This document shows positions 45,157 through 54,129 of a stretch of DNA of 64,000 nt, piece by piece. The notes beneath the pieces are model-generated. The model ran no database searches, was not told the origin of the DNA, and worked only from the letters and a program-made list of their open reading frames with translations. Position 1 is the first letter of the stretch. Every line of letters begins with the position of its first letter. The stretch is from Nitrosopumilus ureiphilus. Lineage in GTDB: Archaea > Thermoproteota > Nitrososphaeria > Nitrososphaerales > Nitrosopumilaceae. The position numbers and the translations under genes are program-made. The stretch lies in NCBI RefSeq assembly GCF_013407185.1, contig NZ_CP026995.1, forward strand, positions 124,001 to 188,000, read 5' to 3'.

Positions 45157-45888
45157 TTATTCTATTTTCATTCGATTTAACCTAATTTCATTTATAACCA
45201 AATTTTCATCAAATAAAAGAACAAAAACAACTGTTTCTGCAACCTCTATTGGATCTAAAAATGTTTCAAAATTTTGTTCAATGGAAATTTTACCCATTTC
45301 AGTTTTTGTTGAAGCAGGTGAAATACAATAACAACGTACATTTTTACTCTTTAATTCTTCATGTAATGAGCGTGATAAACCAAGAACTGCATGTTTTGTT
45401 GTACAATAAATTGAACCATTCTTAAAACCAGAATATGATGATGAAGAACCAATGTTTACAATACGACCCCAATTTTGTGCTATCATGTCTTCAGAAAATA
45501 TCTTTGAGAGATAAAATGGTGCACGCACGTTTATGTTGAATGCTTTTTCAAATTTTTCAATTGAACTATCTATTAAGGAATCTACATAAAATATACCTGC
45601 AGAATTTATTACTATGTCTACAGAATCAAAACTCTCTTTAATTTTGGATACTACATTTTCAAGATTTTCATAATTTGATAAATCTGTTGCAAACGTGAAA
45701 ATTTTAATATTATTCAAATTTTTAATTTTTGATTCGAGTTGAAATAATTTTTTATTATCTGTAGATATTAAAAAAAGATTACAGCCTTTTCTTGCTAATA
45801 TTTGTGCTATCTCCTTACCTATTCCCCCAGTAGCACCAGTAATTACGCAATTTTTGTTTTTTAATTCTATTTGAACCATTTCAATCAT
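45157..45888 (-). CDS. Short-chain dehydrogenase/reductase
   Basis: About 243 residues from an ATG at 45888 (another ATG at 45879 and a TTG at 45897 are in frame). CVITGATGGIGKEIAQIL, VINSAGIFY, NIGSSSSYSGF and YCTTKHAVLGLS give the classical SDR cofactor loop, Asn, Ser, Tyr and Lys. It overlaps the gmhA-like gene by a few bases, so the pair is coupled. Likely reduces a keto sugar in the keto-deoxy-sugar cassette. Converges with the NeuB-like gene 22 bases away. Confidence 0.8.
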   Translation of the reverse strand: MIEMVQIELKNKNCVITGATGGIGKEIAQILARKGCNLFLISTDNKKLFQLESKIKNLNNIKIFTFATDLSNYENLENVVSKIKESFDSVDIVINSAGIFYVDSLIDSSIEKFEKAFNINVRAPFYLSKIFSEDMIAQNWGRIVNIGSSSSYSGFKNGSIYCTTKHAVLGLSRSLHEELKSKNVRCYCISPASTKTEMGKISIEQNFETFLDPIEVAETVVFVLLFDENLVINEIRLNRMKIE

Positions 45889-46453
45889 TTTTCTCAAAAT
45901 ATTTTTCTACATGCTCACAAATTATGTGGTATATTACTCTGTGAACCTCTTGAATTTGTGAAGTATTTTCTGAATCTACAGTGATATCTAAATCTACAAC
46001 ATTTTTTATTATTCCTCCATTATTTCCTAAAAGAGCAATTGTTTTTGCACCTCTTTTTTTAGAAGCTGAAATGCCTCTTTCGACATTTTTGGAATTTCCA
46101 CTTGTAGAAATCCCAATTACAACATCGTCTTTCAAAACTAATCCCTCGCATTGTCTTTCAAAAATCATGTCAAAAGAATAGTCATTTGATAGTGATGTTA
46201 GAATAGATGAATCTGTCGTTAGGGATATTGCCGGTAAAGATCTTCTTTCAATTTTAAATCTACCAATTAATTCTGCTGCAATATGTTGTGCATCTGCTGC
46301 ACTACCTCCATTTCCAAATAATACAATTTTATGTCCTTGTTCTATTGTAGAGATAATTATTTCTATTGCTGATTGAATTTTTGTAGCTAATTTTGTGGCA
46401 TTTCTAATTATCTCAGAACTTGATTTTATTGATTCCTCTATATCCACTTGCAT
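45881..46453 (-). CDS. Sedoheptulose 7-phosphate isomerase (second gmhA-like gene)
   Basis: About 190 residues from the ATG at 46453 (a TTG lies three codons earlier). LFGNGGSAADAQHIAAELIGRF and GISTSGNSKNVERGI are the classic GmhA motifs; EVHRVIYHIICEHVE at the end includes the active-site His. More canonical than the hddA-linked copy. It would feed a heptose phosphate, or an analogous aldose phosphate, into the neighbouring keto-deoxy cassette, which suggests the synthase there uses a larger sugar phosphate. Confidence 0.85.
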   Translation of the reverse strand: MQVDIEESIKSSSEIIRNATKLATKIQSAIEIIISTIEQGHKIVLFGNGGSAADAQHIAAELIGRFKIERRSLPAISLTTDSSILTSLSNDYSFDMIFERQCEGLVLKDDVVIGISTSGNSKNVERGISASKKRGAKTIALLGNNGGIIKNVVDLDITVDSENTSQIQEVHRVIYHIICEHVEKYFEKND

Positions 46454-46513
46454 CCAATTCAAAATTTATACATGTGGATAATATGTATTGCTAAAAATCA
46501 TTATTTTGTATAT

Positions 46514-47584
46514 CTATGAATTTGTTTTAATATTTAGAAGTTCAGATGAATCAAAATTACCACACATACCATTCACACATTTCTTACACCATGAGTTTTC
46601 AGACCAAATTCCATTTTTGTGTAATTGTCGCAAATATTTCATTTCTTGCCCATTCCATAACTCATAAATCGTTTTATTTTTTATATTTCCAAGAGATAAT
46701 TCCGTACTAAAAAAAGCACAACACGGACATACCTCTCCAGTACTTCTAATGAGTATTCTTTGCCAAGGTTGTTGACAACGAAAATCATTCATTAATTTTT
46801 CTCTATAATCTGATTCTGTTGGTAAAAAATCACTATAATCATGATCTACATCCGGTGTTTGAAATTCTTGAATTACAATAAAATCCACTCTATCTATCCA
46901 TGTCTCAATGAATTTCTTTTCTTCATGTTCGTTGGTTTTTTGTTTTACAAAATTTACTCCAACAACTGGAAGTTCACATCGTTCTTCTTTTTTAATTTTT
47001 AGAAAATTTTCAATATTTTTCATAGTGATATCATATTTTGCTCCCAATCTTACTTTTTCATAAGTTTCTTTTGTAGCAGCATCGAGACTAAAACGAAATC
47101 GAGTAATTCCCGATTTCAACATACTACGTGCTCGTGATTCTGAAAGTAACGTTGCATTTGTATTCAACATAATATCTATAAATCCGTGTTTTGATGCAAA
47201 TTTAATTTGTTTTTCTAGATTATTGTCTAATAATGGTTCATTGGTTCCTTGTGGTTCTACTGATGGACATTCATATTTTTCACCTTCTAGAATAATTCTT
47301 TCAAATATTTCTGAGGGCATTTTTTCAGTTGTAATATATTTTTTATGAGCCTCAGGTGTTCCTATTGGACATGATGGGCATTGAAGATTACAAATTTGAT
47401 TTGTTTCAATTTGTAAAAATAATGGAAAATTAGTTTCTAATTCAAATCTATTCACTGCATTCCATTTTTCACGATATTTTTCAAATTTTTCTCCCAAAAT
47501 AGAGATAAGTTTTTCATTAACATCATTTTCATTAGAAAACCATTTGACTTTTCCATCTGTAGTGTAAAGTTTTGATGATTGCAT
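46514..47584 (-). CDS. Radical SAM protein with SPASM-type C-terminus
   Basis: About 356 residues from the ATG at 47584. NQICNLQCPSCPIG holds the CX3CX2C [4Fe-4S] site (C65, C69, C72). The C-terminus has further Cys clusters (CPCC, and CKKCVNGMC near the end) typical of SPASM domains holding auxiliary clusters. The GTNEPLLD segment resembles radical SAM enzymes that act on sugars or peptides. In a glycan island a sugar dehydration or epimerisation is possible; a peptide-modifying role cannot be excluded. No small precursor peptide gene was seen next to it. Confidence 0.77.
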   Translation of the reverse strand: MQSSKLYTTDGKVKWFSNENDVNEKLISILGEKFEKYREKWNAVNRFELETNFPLFLQIETNQICNLQCPSCPIGTPEAHKKYITTEKMPSEIFERIILEGEKYECPSVEPQGTNEPLLDNNLEKQIKFASKHGFIDIMLNTNATLLSESRARSMLKSGITRFRFSLDAATKETYEKVRLGAKYDITMKNIENFLKIKKEERCELPVVGVNFVKQKTNEHEEKKFIETWIDRVDFIVIQEFQTPDVDHDYSDFLPTESDYREKLMNDFRCQQPWQRILIRSTGEVCPCCAFFSTELSLGNIKNKTIYELWNGQEMKYLRQLHKNGIWSENSWCKKCVNGMCGNFDSSELLNIKTNS

Positions 47585-47686
47585 GATGATCAAGTATTAT
47601 TTGTTACTATAAATATCATTTTCGAATACTTAATAAATCAATTTTTTTGTTACATGTCTTCATAATCTTAATTTTTTTTATATTAA

Positions 47687-48060
47687 TTATGCTGAATTAA
47701 TTTGAATGGCTGACATTTTGATGAATTTCCTTCGTAGTTTAGCACGTTTTGTGTAATAGTATGATACTTGTGTATGAACAAATCCTATTGCATCAATTCC
47801 TGCAAACATCTTTTTGATTCTGGCATGAATCATAAATGATTTCAAGATTCTTTGCAGCATACCTTCACAAACATTCCAATCACGTGTATACAGTATGGTA
47901 GTACTCTTGCTCTTTTGATTATCTGAATGGCTTCATAGTGTGAATTTGGAGTGTTGTCAGCTTTAGATCTATCCGTAGAATTTGATCTGCAAGTTTGTTA
48001 AATTTTGATGATTTCTACAGAGCCAATTTGAACATTTTCATTTAATATGGTATAACTTTT
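47687..48060 (-). pseudogene. Decayed transposase C-terminal region
   Basis: On the minus strand, frames containing NSHYEAIQIIKRARVLPY and then YTRDWNVCEGMLQRIL, AGIDAIGFVHTQVSYYYTKR and AKLRRKFIKMS can be read with one frameshift between the first two, ending at a stop at 47687. This looks like the C-terminal domain of a DDE transposase; the N-terminal part is missing. It fills the gap 47594-48183, in which no intact gene is visible. Confidence 0.55.
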
Positions 48061-48183
48061 TAGGCATCATGTGTGTGTTTAAAAAATGAAAATTTTAAAA
48101 GAATAGTTTGAAAAGAAGACTTATTTAGAACTTGGGTAAACGAGTTGTGCAAATATTTTGAAATATAAAAGTGGGTTTAAAAA

Positions 48184-49059
48184 TTGAAAAAACACAACAA
48201 AAATAATACACTTAAATTAAAAAAATTATTCAAAAATAAAATAATTCTGATTACTGGTGGTGCAGGAAGTATTGGTTCTTCATTGACAAAGACTTTATTG
48301 GATTATCCTATTAAATCAATTCGAGTTTTTGATATCAACGAACATGCTTTATTCAAACTTAGTCATTCTTTAGATGATTCACGAATAGAACCACTCTTTG
48401 GTGATATTCTAAACAAAGATCGAATTGAGTTGGCAGTGTTAGGATCTGATATTATTATTCATACTGCAGCATTAAAAAATATTGAAATTACTGAATACAA
48501 TCCAATTGAAACAATTGATGTAAATGTCAATGGTACTATAAATCTAATAAAATCTATCATCAAAAATAAACCAAAAATTTTTATCAATATCAGTACCGAT
48601 AAAGTGGCTGAATCTTCTACTCTATATGGAGCAACAAAACAACTGGGTGAAAGATTAACAAATTGGGCAGGACCTCATATTCATTCAACTAAATTTGCAA
48701 CAATAAGACTAGGAAATATCATTGAAACTAGAGGAAATGTTTTTGAAGTTTGGAATGAACAAATTGAAAATAAACAACCATTAACAATTACAGATCCTAA
48801 AATGAAAAGATATTTCTTCCACATGGATGAAGCCGTAAGTTTTATTTTACAATGTATGCTACAGGTAAATAAGGGGGAAATTTTTGTTCCAAAAATGGAA
48901 TTATATACAATTACAGATTTAGCATCAAAAATTTCTAAAAATCATAAAATTATTGGTCCTAGACAAGGTGAAAAACTACAAGAAATTCTAATCACCGAAG
49001 AAGAAAAAAAAATTTCTAAAGAGAAAGAAAATATGTGGATAATCCAAAATTATTCTTAG
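48184..49059 (+). CDS. CapD/PseB-like nucleotide-sugar 4,6-dehydratase
   Basis: 291 residues, TTG start. IILITGGAGSIGSSLTKTL, TAALKNIEITEYNPIETI, ISTDKVAESSTLYGATKQL and TDPKMKRYFF are CapD/FlaA1/PseB motifs with catalytic Asp, Lys and Tyr in place. Shorter by about 40 residues than the 4102-5103 paralogue and missing much of the C-terminal end. It would form a 4-keto-6-deoxy UDP-HexNAc. It lies upstream of another sugar SDR, which could be the next step. Confidence 0.8.
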   Translation: MKKHNKNNTLKLKKLFKNKIILITGGAGSIGSSLTKTLLDYPIKSIRVFDINEHALFKLSHSLDDSRIEPLFGDILNKDRIELAVLGSDIIIHTAALKNIEITEYNPIETIDVNVNGTINLIKSIIKNKPKIFINISTDKVAESSTLYGATKQLGERLTNWAGPHIHSTKFATIRLGNIIETRGNVFEVWNEQIENKQPLTITDPKMKRYFFHMDEAVSFILQCMLQVNKGEIFVPKMELYTITDLASKISKNHKIIGPRQGEKLQEILITEEEKKISKEKENMWIIQNYS

Positions 49060-49139
49060 GTAAAACCTTGCAATAAATCCGTATCAAAACATGTAGTCAG
49101 ATCTATTCTTAATAATGACATAATTTGGAATCAATTTAG

Positions 49140-50012
49140 ATGACAAATATTTTACTTTTGGGAGGAACTGGATTCATTGGAAAATCCTTACTGCAACAAC
49201 TAGAAAAAAAAAATTCTGTGAAAATAATGATTCATAATTCCAATTTACAAACTAATGCTGAAAAATTCAAGGGAAATATTTTGAAAAAAGATTCTTTTTT
49301 CAATGAAATACGTGAAAATGAAACAATAATTAATCTATCTGGACAACTGACTGCAAATGAATCTGATTATATCAACACAAATATACTTGGAGGATTAAAT
49401 TTACTAGATTCTTGTATTGGAAAAAAAACAAGCCAAATAATTTTAATTTCCACTATTAATGTATATGGAGAAAATTTGCAACAACCATCAAAAGAAAATG
49501 ATCCATTAAAACCAAAAACGACATATGGTGTTATAAAAATGATCACTGAACAAATGTATGAATATTTTTCAAAAATGTATGGAGTTAATATTACAATTTT
49601 ACGTCTTGCAGACATTTATGGTCCAAGTAAAAACAATGGATTTCTATCTAAGATCATTAAATCGATAAAAGAAAAAACCATAGTTCCTGTTTGCTATAAT
49701 CAAGGAAAACAACAACGTGATATGCTTTATATCGATGATGCGATTGATTGTATCCTAAAAACAATTAATTACAAACGTGATGGATTTAATATTTTTAATG
49801 TTTCTTCTGGAAAACGATATTCAATAAATGAATTGATTTCATTTATTGAAAAAATTTCTAAAACAAAAATTACTGCAAAATATAGTTTAGAAATACCTGA
49901 TGAAAATTGTATTTGGGCTGATAACAGAAAAGCAAAAAAACTCTTAAAATTCGAACCCAAAATTGACATTGAGACTGGATTAAAATCCACAATTAATCAA
50001 TTTTTTAATTAA
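49140..50012 (+). CDS. NAD-dependent nucleotide-sugar epimerase/reductase (SDR)
   Basis: 290 residues. NILLLGGTGFIGKSLLQQL, LISTINVYGEN, TYGVIKMITEQMYE (the usual Tyr, but YGVIK instead of YGxTK) and RDMLYIDDAIDCIL are extended-SDR features. It probably reduces or epimerises the keto sugar made by the CapD-like enzyme 80 bases upstream on the same strand. It ends 20 bases from the convergent PGI/PMI gene, the first gene of the more conventional part of the window. Confidence 0.78.
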   Translation: MTNILLLGGTGFIGKSLLQQLEKKNSVKIMIHNSNLQTNAEKFKGNILKKDSFFNEIRENETIINLSGQLTANESDYINTNILGGLNLLDSCIGKKTSQIILISTINVYGENLQQPSKENDPLKPKTTYGVIKMITEQMYEYFSKMYGVNITILRLADIYGPSKNNGFLSKIIKSIKEKTIVPVCYNQGKQQRDMLYIDDAIDCILKTINYKRDGFNIFNVSSGKRYSINELISFIEKISKTKITAKYSLEIPDENCIWADNRKAKKLLKFEPKIDIETGLKSTINQFFN

Positions 50013-50032
50013 ATTTACAATAAATAACATAT

Positions 50033-51118
50033 CTATATTTTTTCAATCTTTAAGTTTTTTTTAATAAAATCAATTGATTTTACAGGAGTTGGATCTGTAT
50101 TCAATTTTATTGCAAGGTAAATTGTTGTGTAGTCCAACAAGTAAATGAGATTTACCAATTTTGATAAAATCCCCCCTTTTATTGAAATAATTTCCTTGTA
50201 CTCAATATCATTTTGCTGCAATAATTTTTTTAGAATTTGCCATCTCTCTTTGGTTTTAATATGATCATCTTGACCCTCAATCAAAATAGGTTGAAAGTTT
50301 GATTTTTTCTCCCAAGACACAACTCCATTATGACATGCCTCAATTACGTCTTCTGCAGATGCATGTATTTTGGCATTTTCATTAAGTGAGTTCTTAAACC
50401 TGATACCAGTTGATTGCAATCCAAAAGGATAGTAAATCATGGGAATGCCTGTAATCCACTTTGCTAAATTAAGTGACATGTTACTATCTGTTAGATTTGA
50501 TGAATTAATTCTTGTACCGATTTTTTCTAACTCTTCTATTGATTCTAAAATATCCTCCTGTTTAATTCCAAGAGTGACATGTAGCACTTTTAATATGCTA
50601 TACAAATAACTAACAAATGAAGCACGAGGAGAGTGAATTTGAGGAACAACTCTGTGCTGGATTTTATTTTTTGTACAAAAATCTAATATTCTACCACCTG
50701 AAGAAAAAGCAATAGTTTTACAATTTATTTTTTGAGCAGACTCCAAAACAGACAAAGTCTCAGCAGTATTCCCTGAGACGCTAATTGATACCACCAAAGT
50801 GTTTGAATCAGCTGTTTTAGGTAAAACATATCCCTTAACAACATTCACATGAATCTTTGATCTTGACAGAATAGATGAAAAGATATCGCCAATTGTACCA
50901 GAACCGCCCATTCCTGCAAATACTATGTGATTGATATGATCAAAATTAACCATGTTTTGTTCAGACTCAAAGGACTCTCGTGCAATTTCGGACCATCTAT
51001 CATAAACTGCATACATTTTCTGAGTGTCATATTTTTCAAGCGTGGGAAGATTAAACAATCTATTAACTAGATAAAATGTTGACAATAAAATCTCTATCTT
51101 GAATGGGTCTAAAACCAA
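50033..51118 (-). CDS. Bifunctional phosphoglucose/phosphomannose isomerase
   Basis: 361 residues of the archaeal PGI/PMI (double SIS) family. VFAGMGGSGTIGDIFSSIL and VSISVSGNTAETLSVL bind the phosphate, and ACHNGVVSWE contains the active-site Glu/His region. It interconverts glucose-, fructose- and mannose-6-phosphates and so feeds the island's sugar precursors. The 5' end is uncertain: the longest frame opens at a TTG, and the conserved part begins at about residue 27. It converges with an island SDR and diverges from mtnA. Confidence 0.83.
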   Translation of the reverse strand: MVLDPFKIEILLSTFYLVNRLFNLPTLEKYDTQKMYAVYDRWSEIARESFESEQNMVNFDHINHIVFAGMGGSGTIGDIFSSILSRSKIHVNVVKGYVLPKTADSNTLVVSISVSGNTAETLSVLESAQKINCKTIAFSSGGRILDFCTKNKIQHRVVPQIHSPRASFVSYLYSILKVLHVTLGIKQEDILESIEELEKIGTRINSSNLTDSNMSLNLAKWITGIPMIYYPFGLQSTGIRFKNSLNENAKIHASAEDVIEACHNGVVSWEKKSNFQPILIEGQDDHIKTKERWQILKKLLQQNDIEYKEIISIKGGILSKLVNLIYLLDYTTIYLAIKLNTDPTPVKSIDFIKKNLKIEKI

Positions 51119-51594
51119 ACAAAACCATCAATACGCCAAACATTCTATCATTATTTTATATAGGCACAATTTTAAATAATATTTTTTTAGTTAAAAACCA
51201 CCACAAAACCAAACTAAAGCTAAAATCAAAAATCACTTATAACTAATTCATACTCAATTTACGCCCAAATCAACCAATTAATGATTAATCTGCATCATAC
51301 CAACAAAAACCAACCATGAATCAAAACCTGTCATACATTCCTAAATTCACTGATTCCACACATAAACAGCCATACATTTCAACTGAGTCATTCCAAAATG
51401 ACCAAAATCACATAAATGGATTTGATTTTGGAGAAATCTAGTTTATACATATTTTCTAAATTCCTAGAGGTATTATAATATTGCAAAGTTTGCACATGAA
51501 AAATATTCTATCTTCAATGAACTTTGAAATTAATGTGGACTAGTAAAATCAGGTTGTGTCTTTGCAATTGATTTTTAAAAAGCTTGATTTTGAG
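51119..51594. other. Intergenic region with strong plus-strand A/C bias
   Basis: A gene-free stretch between divergent PGI/PMI and mtnA genes. On the plus strand from about 51180 to 51420 C greatly outnumbers G (about five G in the first 120 bases). TTTATACATA and TATTATAATA near 51450-51480 are possible TATA boxes for mtnA. No tRNA, repeat array or intact coding frame was found; a small RNA is possible but not shown. Confidence 0.4.
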
Positions 51595-52656
51595 ATGATC
51601 ATGAATGACACTATAATTGATTCATCTCTTAGAACAGTAGAGTGGAAAAATAATAAGGTTGTAATGGTTGATCAAACTAAATTACCTACTGAACTCGTTT
51701 TTGTAGAATATGATGATTTTAATCAAGTTGCTAATGCCATCAAAACTTTGGTAGTTAGAGGAGCTCCAGCAATTGGTGTTTCTGGTGCTTTTGGTTTAGC
51801 ACTAGCAGTATTGCAAAGTCATGCTACTATTAAAGACGAATTATTATCCGATTTGGAAAATGCAAGAAAAATTCTTTTTGCAACTAGACCTACTGCGATA
51901 AACTTAGGCTGGGGATTAGAAAAAATTATGAATGTTGCAAAGTCTGGAGATACAGTTGAACAAATTAAAGAACTAGTGATTTCAGAAGCTAAAAAAATGG
52001 CAGAAGAAGACATTGAAATTAACAAAGCTATGGGAAAAAACGGCTCAGTTCTATTTGATGATAATGATACTATTATGACCCATTGTAATGCTGGTGCTCT
52101 AGCTACTGTTGCCTATGGTACAGCTTTAGGTGTAATTAGAGCAACTAGAGAAAGTGGAAAAAATGTCAAAGTAATAGCAACTGAGACTAGACCTATTCAA
52201 CAAGGTTCAAGATTAACAGTATTTGAATTAAAACATGATGGATTTGATGTTAGTTTAATTCCAGATACTGCAGTAGGATATTCTATGGCAAATGGATTGG
52301 TGAACAAAGTTGTTGTAGGTGCAGACCGAATTGTAAAGACAGGTCATGTCTTTAATAAAATTGGAACGTATCAGGTAGCAACAATGGCCAAACAACACGG
52401 AATTCCTTTCTATGTTGCAGCACCGTTATCTACCATAGATTTAGAAACAAAAGCAGAGGATGTAATTATTGAAATGCGAAAAGGAAGTGAAGTTACAGGA
52501 ATTGGTGATAAAAAGACGGCACCTGATGATACCAACGTCATTAATCCAGCATTTGATATGACTCCACCTGAATTAGTATCAGGAATTATTACAGAAAAAG
52601 GTGTGGCTAAGGCCCCTTATGGGGAGTCTATTCCAAAATTATTTCAAGCTAATTAA
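51595..52656 (+). CDS. mtnA: S-methyl-5-thioribose-1-phosphate isomerase
   Basis: 353 residues from the ATG at 51595 (ATG at 51601 and a GTG at 51556 are alternatives). VVRGAPAIG, THCNAGALATVAYGTALG with the catalytic Cys, ETRPIQQGSRLT and VGADRIVKTGHVFNKIGT with the catalytic Asp are diagnostic of MtnA within the aIF2B-like family. It isomerises methylthioribose 1-phosphate to the ribulose form in methionine salvage. Related ribose-1,5-bisphosphate isomerases are shorter and lack several of these motifs. Confidence 0.9.
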   Translation: MIMNDTIIDSSLRTVEWKNNKVVMVDQTKLPTELVFVEYDDFNQVANAIKTLVVRGAPAIGVSGAFGLALAVLQSHATIKDELLSDLENARKILFATRPTAINLGWGLEKIMNVAKSGDTVEQIKELVISEAKKMAEEDIEINKAMGKNGSVLFDDNDTIMTHCNAGALATVAYGTALGVIRATRESGKNVKVIATETRPIQQGSRLTVFELKHDGFDVSLIPDTAVGYSMANGLVNKVVVGADRIVKTGHVFNKIGTYQVATMAKQHGIPFYVAAPLSTIDLETKAEDVIIEMRKGSEVTGIGDKKTAPDDTNVINPAFDMTPPELVSGIITEKGVAKAPYGESIPKLFQAN

Positions 52657-52695
52657 TAGAAAGTTTTTATTGTTTTTCAAAGTCCATTCTACAAT

Positions 52696-53334
52696 ATGAG
52701 TACTGTTTCTGCCCAGGCAATTGAAGAATCTTTAAAGCAATGCATGGATCCAGAAGTCCCTCTTAACATTGTAGAGATGGGGTTAATCTATGGAATTGAT
52801 GTTGCAGAAAATAATGATGTTAATATCAAAATGACAATGACTACACAAGGCTGCCCACTACATGAAACTCTAGTTCAAGATGCAACTAGATATGCCAAAA
52901 AAGTCCCAGGAGTAAATAATGTCAAAATAGACATTGTATGGGAGCCTGCATGGTCAATGGATAAAATGACTGATGAAGGAAAAATGAAATTAAAAAATAT
53001 GGGTGCTGCTATGAATACCCCAGCTCCAATTAACTATGAAACTGCATTACCACAAGGTGTAGGGAAGCTAGTACAACAAGAAGATGGCTCAATGGTATTG
53101 GCAAACGAACATGAACAAGGATTTATGGTAAATCAAGCAATCGTTGATTTTTGGAAATCTTGTAATGGCCAACGTAAAGTAACAGAACTAGTTGAAGTGT
53201 TTGCACAACAAACAGGACTACAAAGAAATCAAGTAGAAAAAGAAGTCATGCAATTGCTACAACAATTACGCGAAGGCGGATTAATCACAATTGCTGGTCA
53301 GCCTGAAACACCAAATGTTGAATTTAAAAAATAA
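52696..53334 (+). CDS. MIP18/PaaD-family Fe-S assembly protein fused to a PqqD-like domain
   Basis: 212 residues. The N-terminal 95 residues are a MIP18/DUF59 domain: CMDPEVPLNIVEMGLIYGI, MTMTTQGCPLHET with the conserved Cys, and VDIVWEPAW-like IDIVWEPAWS. This domain helps deliver Fe-S clusters in SufT-type proteins. From about residue 120 a PqqD-like winged domain follows (FWKSCNGQRKVTELVEVFAQ...VMQLLQQLREGGLI). PqqD domains present peptides to radical SAM enzymes, so the fusion is unusual. It lies 39 bases after mtnA and may be cotranscribed. Confidence 0.82.
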   Translation: MSTVSAQAIEESLKQCMDPEVPLNIVEMGLIYGIDVAENNDVNIKMTMTTQGCPLHETLVQDATRYAKKVPGVNNVKIDIVWEPAWSMDKMTDEGKMKLKNMGAAMNTPAPINYETALPQGVGKLVQQEDGSMVLANEHEQGFMVNQAIVDFWKSCNGQRKVTELVEVFAQQTGLQRNQVEKEVMQLLQQLREGGLITIAGQPETPNVEFKK

Positions 53335-53336
53335 TC

Positions 53337-53984
53337 CTAAAAAATATAGTTTGAATTTGCTCCATCAAAGTTTATCGTAACACCTGAAAGATACTTTACT
53401 TTATTTTCAATTATACCCTTGACAAAGTTTCCAATCTCTTCAGGATGTCCTAATCTCTTCATAGGTAAAGATTTTTCAAATTCTTCAACATTTTCTATCA
53501 ATTCCTTTGTTCTATCTGTATTTATTGGACCTGGTGCAATGTTTATACAACTAATGTTTCTTTGAGCATATTCTTTGCTTAAAATTTTCAAAACCTCGCT
53601 AAATGCAGCACGGTATGCAGAAGAAATTATTAGTTTTGCATTAGGTTCTTTAATTACGCTTGAACTAATCAAAAAAATATATCCTCCATCATTGATTTTG
53701 ATATTTTGTAAAATAGAACAAAACCCTAAAAACAATTGATTGTGATATAATTTCCAATCTTCTTCAGTTATTTCGAAAAATTGTTTTGGGGCAGGACCGC
53801 CCGTATTTAGAACTAGAATGTCTGTTTGATTATGATTTTCTAGAAATCTTTTCACATTTTTCAAATCTGAAGTATCAATATCCTTTTTAGAAGCTGCAAA
53901 AACATCAATTTTTATGGATTTTAATGATTCAGCAATTGCTTTTCCTATCCCTCTTGAACCTCCAATAATAATGGCACTAGTCAT
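53337..53984 (-). CDS. Short-chain dehydrogenase/reductase lacking the catalytic Lys
   Basis: 215 residues. AIIIGGSRGIGKAIAESL, LNTGGPAP and NIAPGPINTDR are standard, but the YxxxK position reads YRAAF, so the Lys is replaced. A related SDR subgroup has a variant with RAA at this site, so it may still bind NAD(P) and be active through another residue, or have lost catalysis. It converges with the MIP18 fusion gene at two bases. Substrate unknown. Confidence 0.7.
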   Translation of the reverse strand: MTSAIIIGGSRGIGKAIAESLKSIKIDVFAASKKDIDTSDLKNVKRFLENHNQTDILVLNTGGPAPKQFFEITEEDWKLYHNQLFLGFCSILQNIKINDGGYIFLISSSVIKEPNAKLIISSAYRAAFSEVLKILSKEYAQRNISCINIAPGPINTDRTKELIENVEEFEKSLPMKRLGHPEEIGNFVKGIIENKVKYLSGVTINFDGANSNYIF

Positions 53985-54129
53985 ATTATTTTCAAAATGA
54001 TTCCAGATAATTAAATTTCTTTATCGAGTTAAATCAAAATTCTGAAGATCTTTTCTTATAACCATTACTTTACTTTACTACTGATCTTTTCTGCCTGTTA
54101 GTTATATGTAATTTTGAGATTTTTAATTC

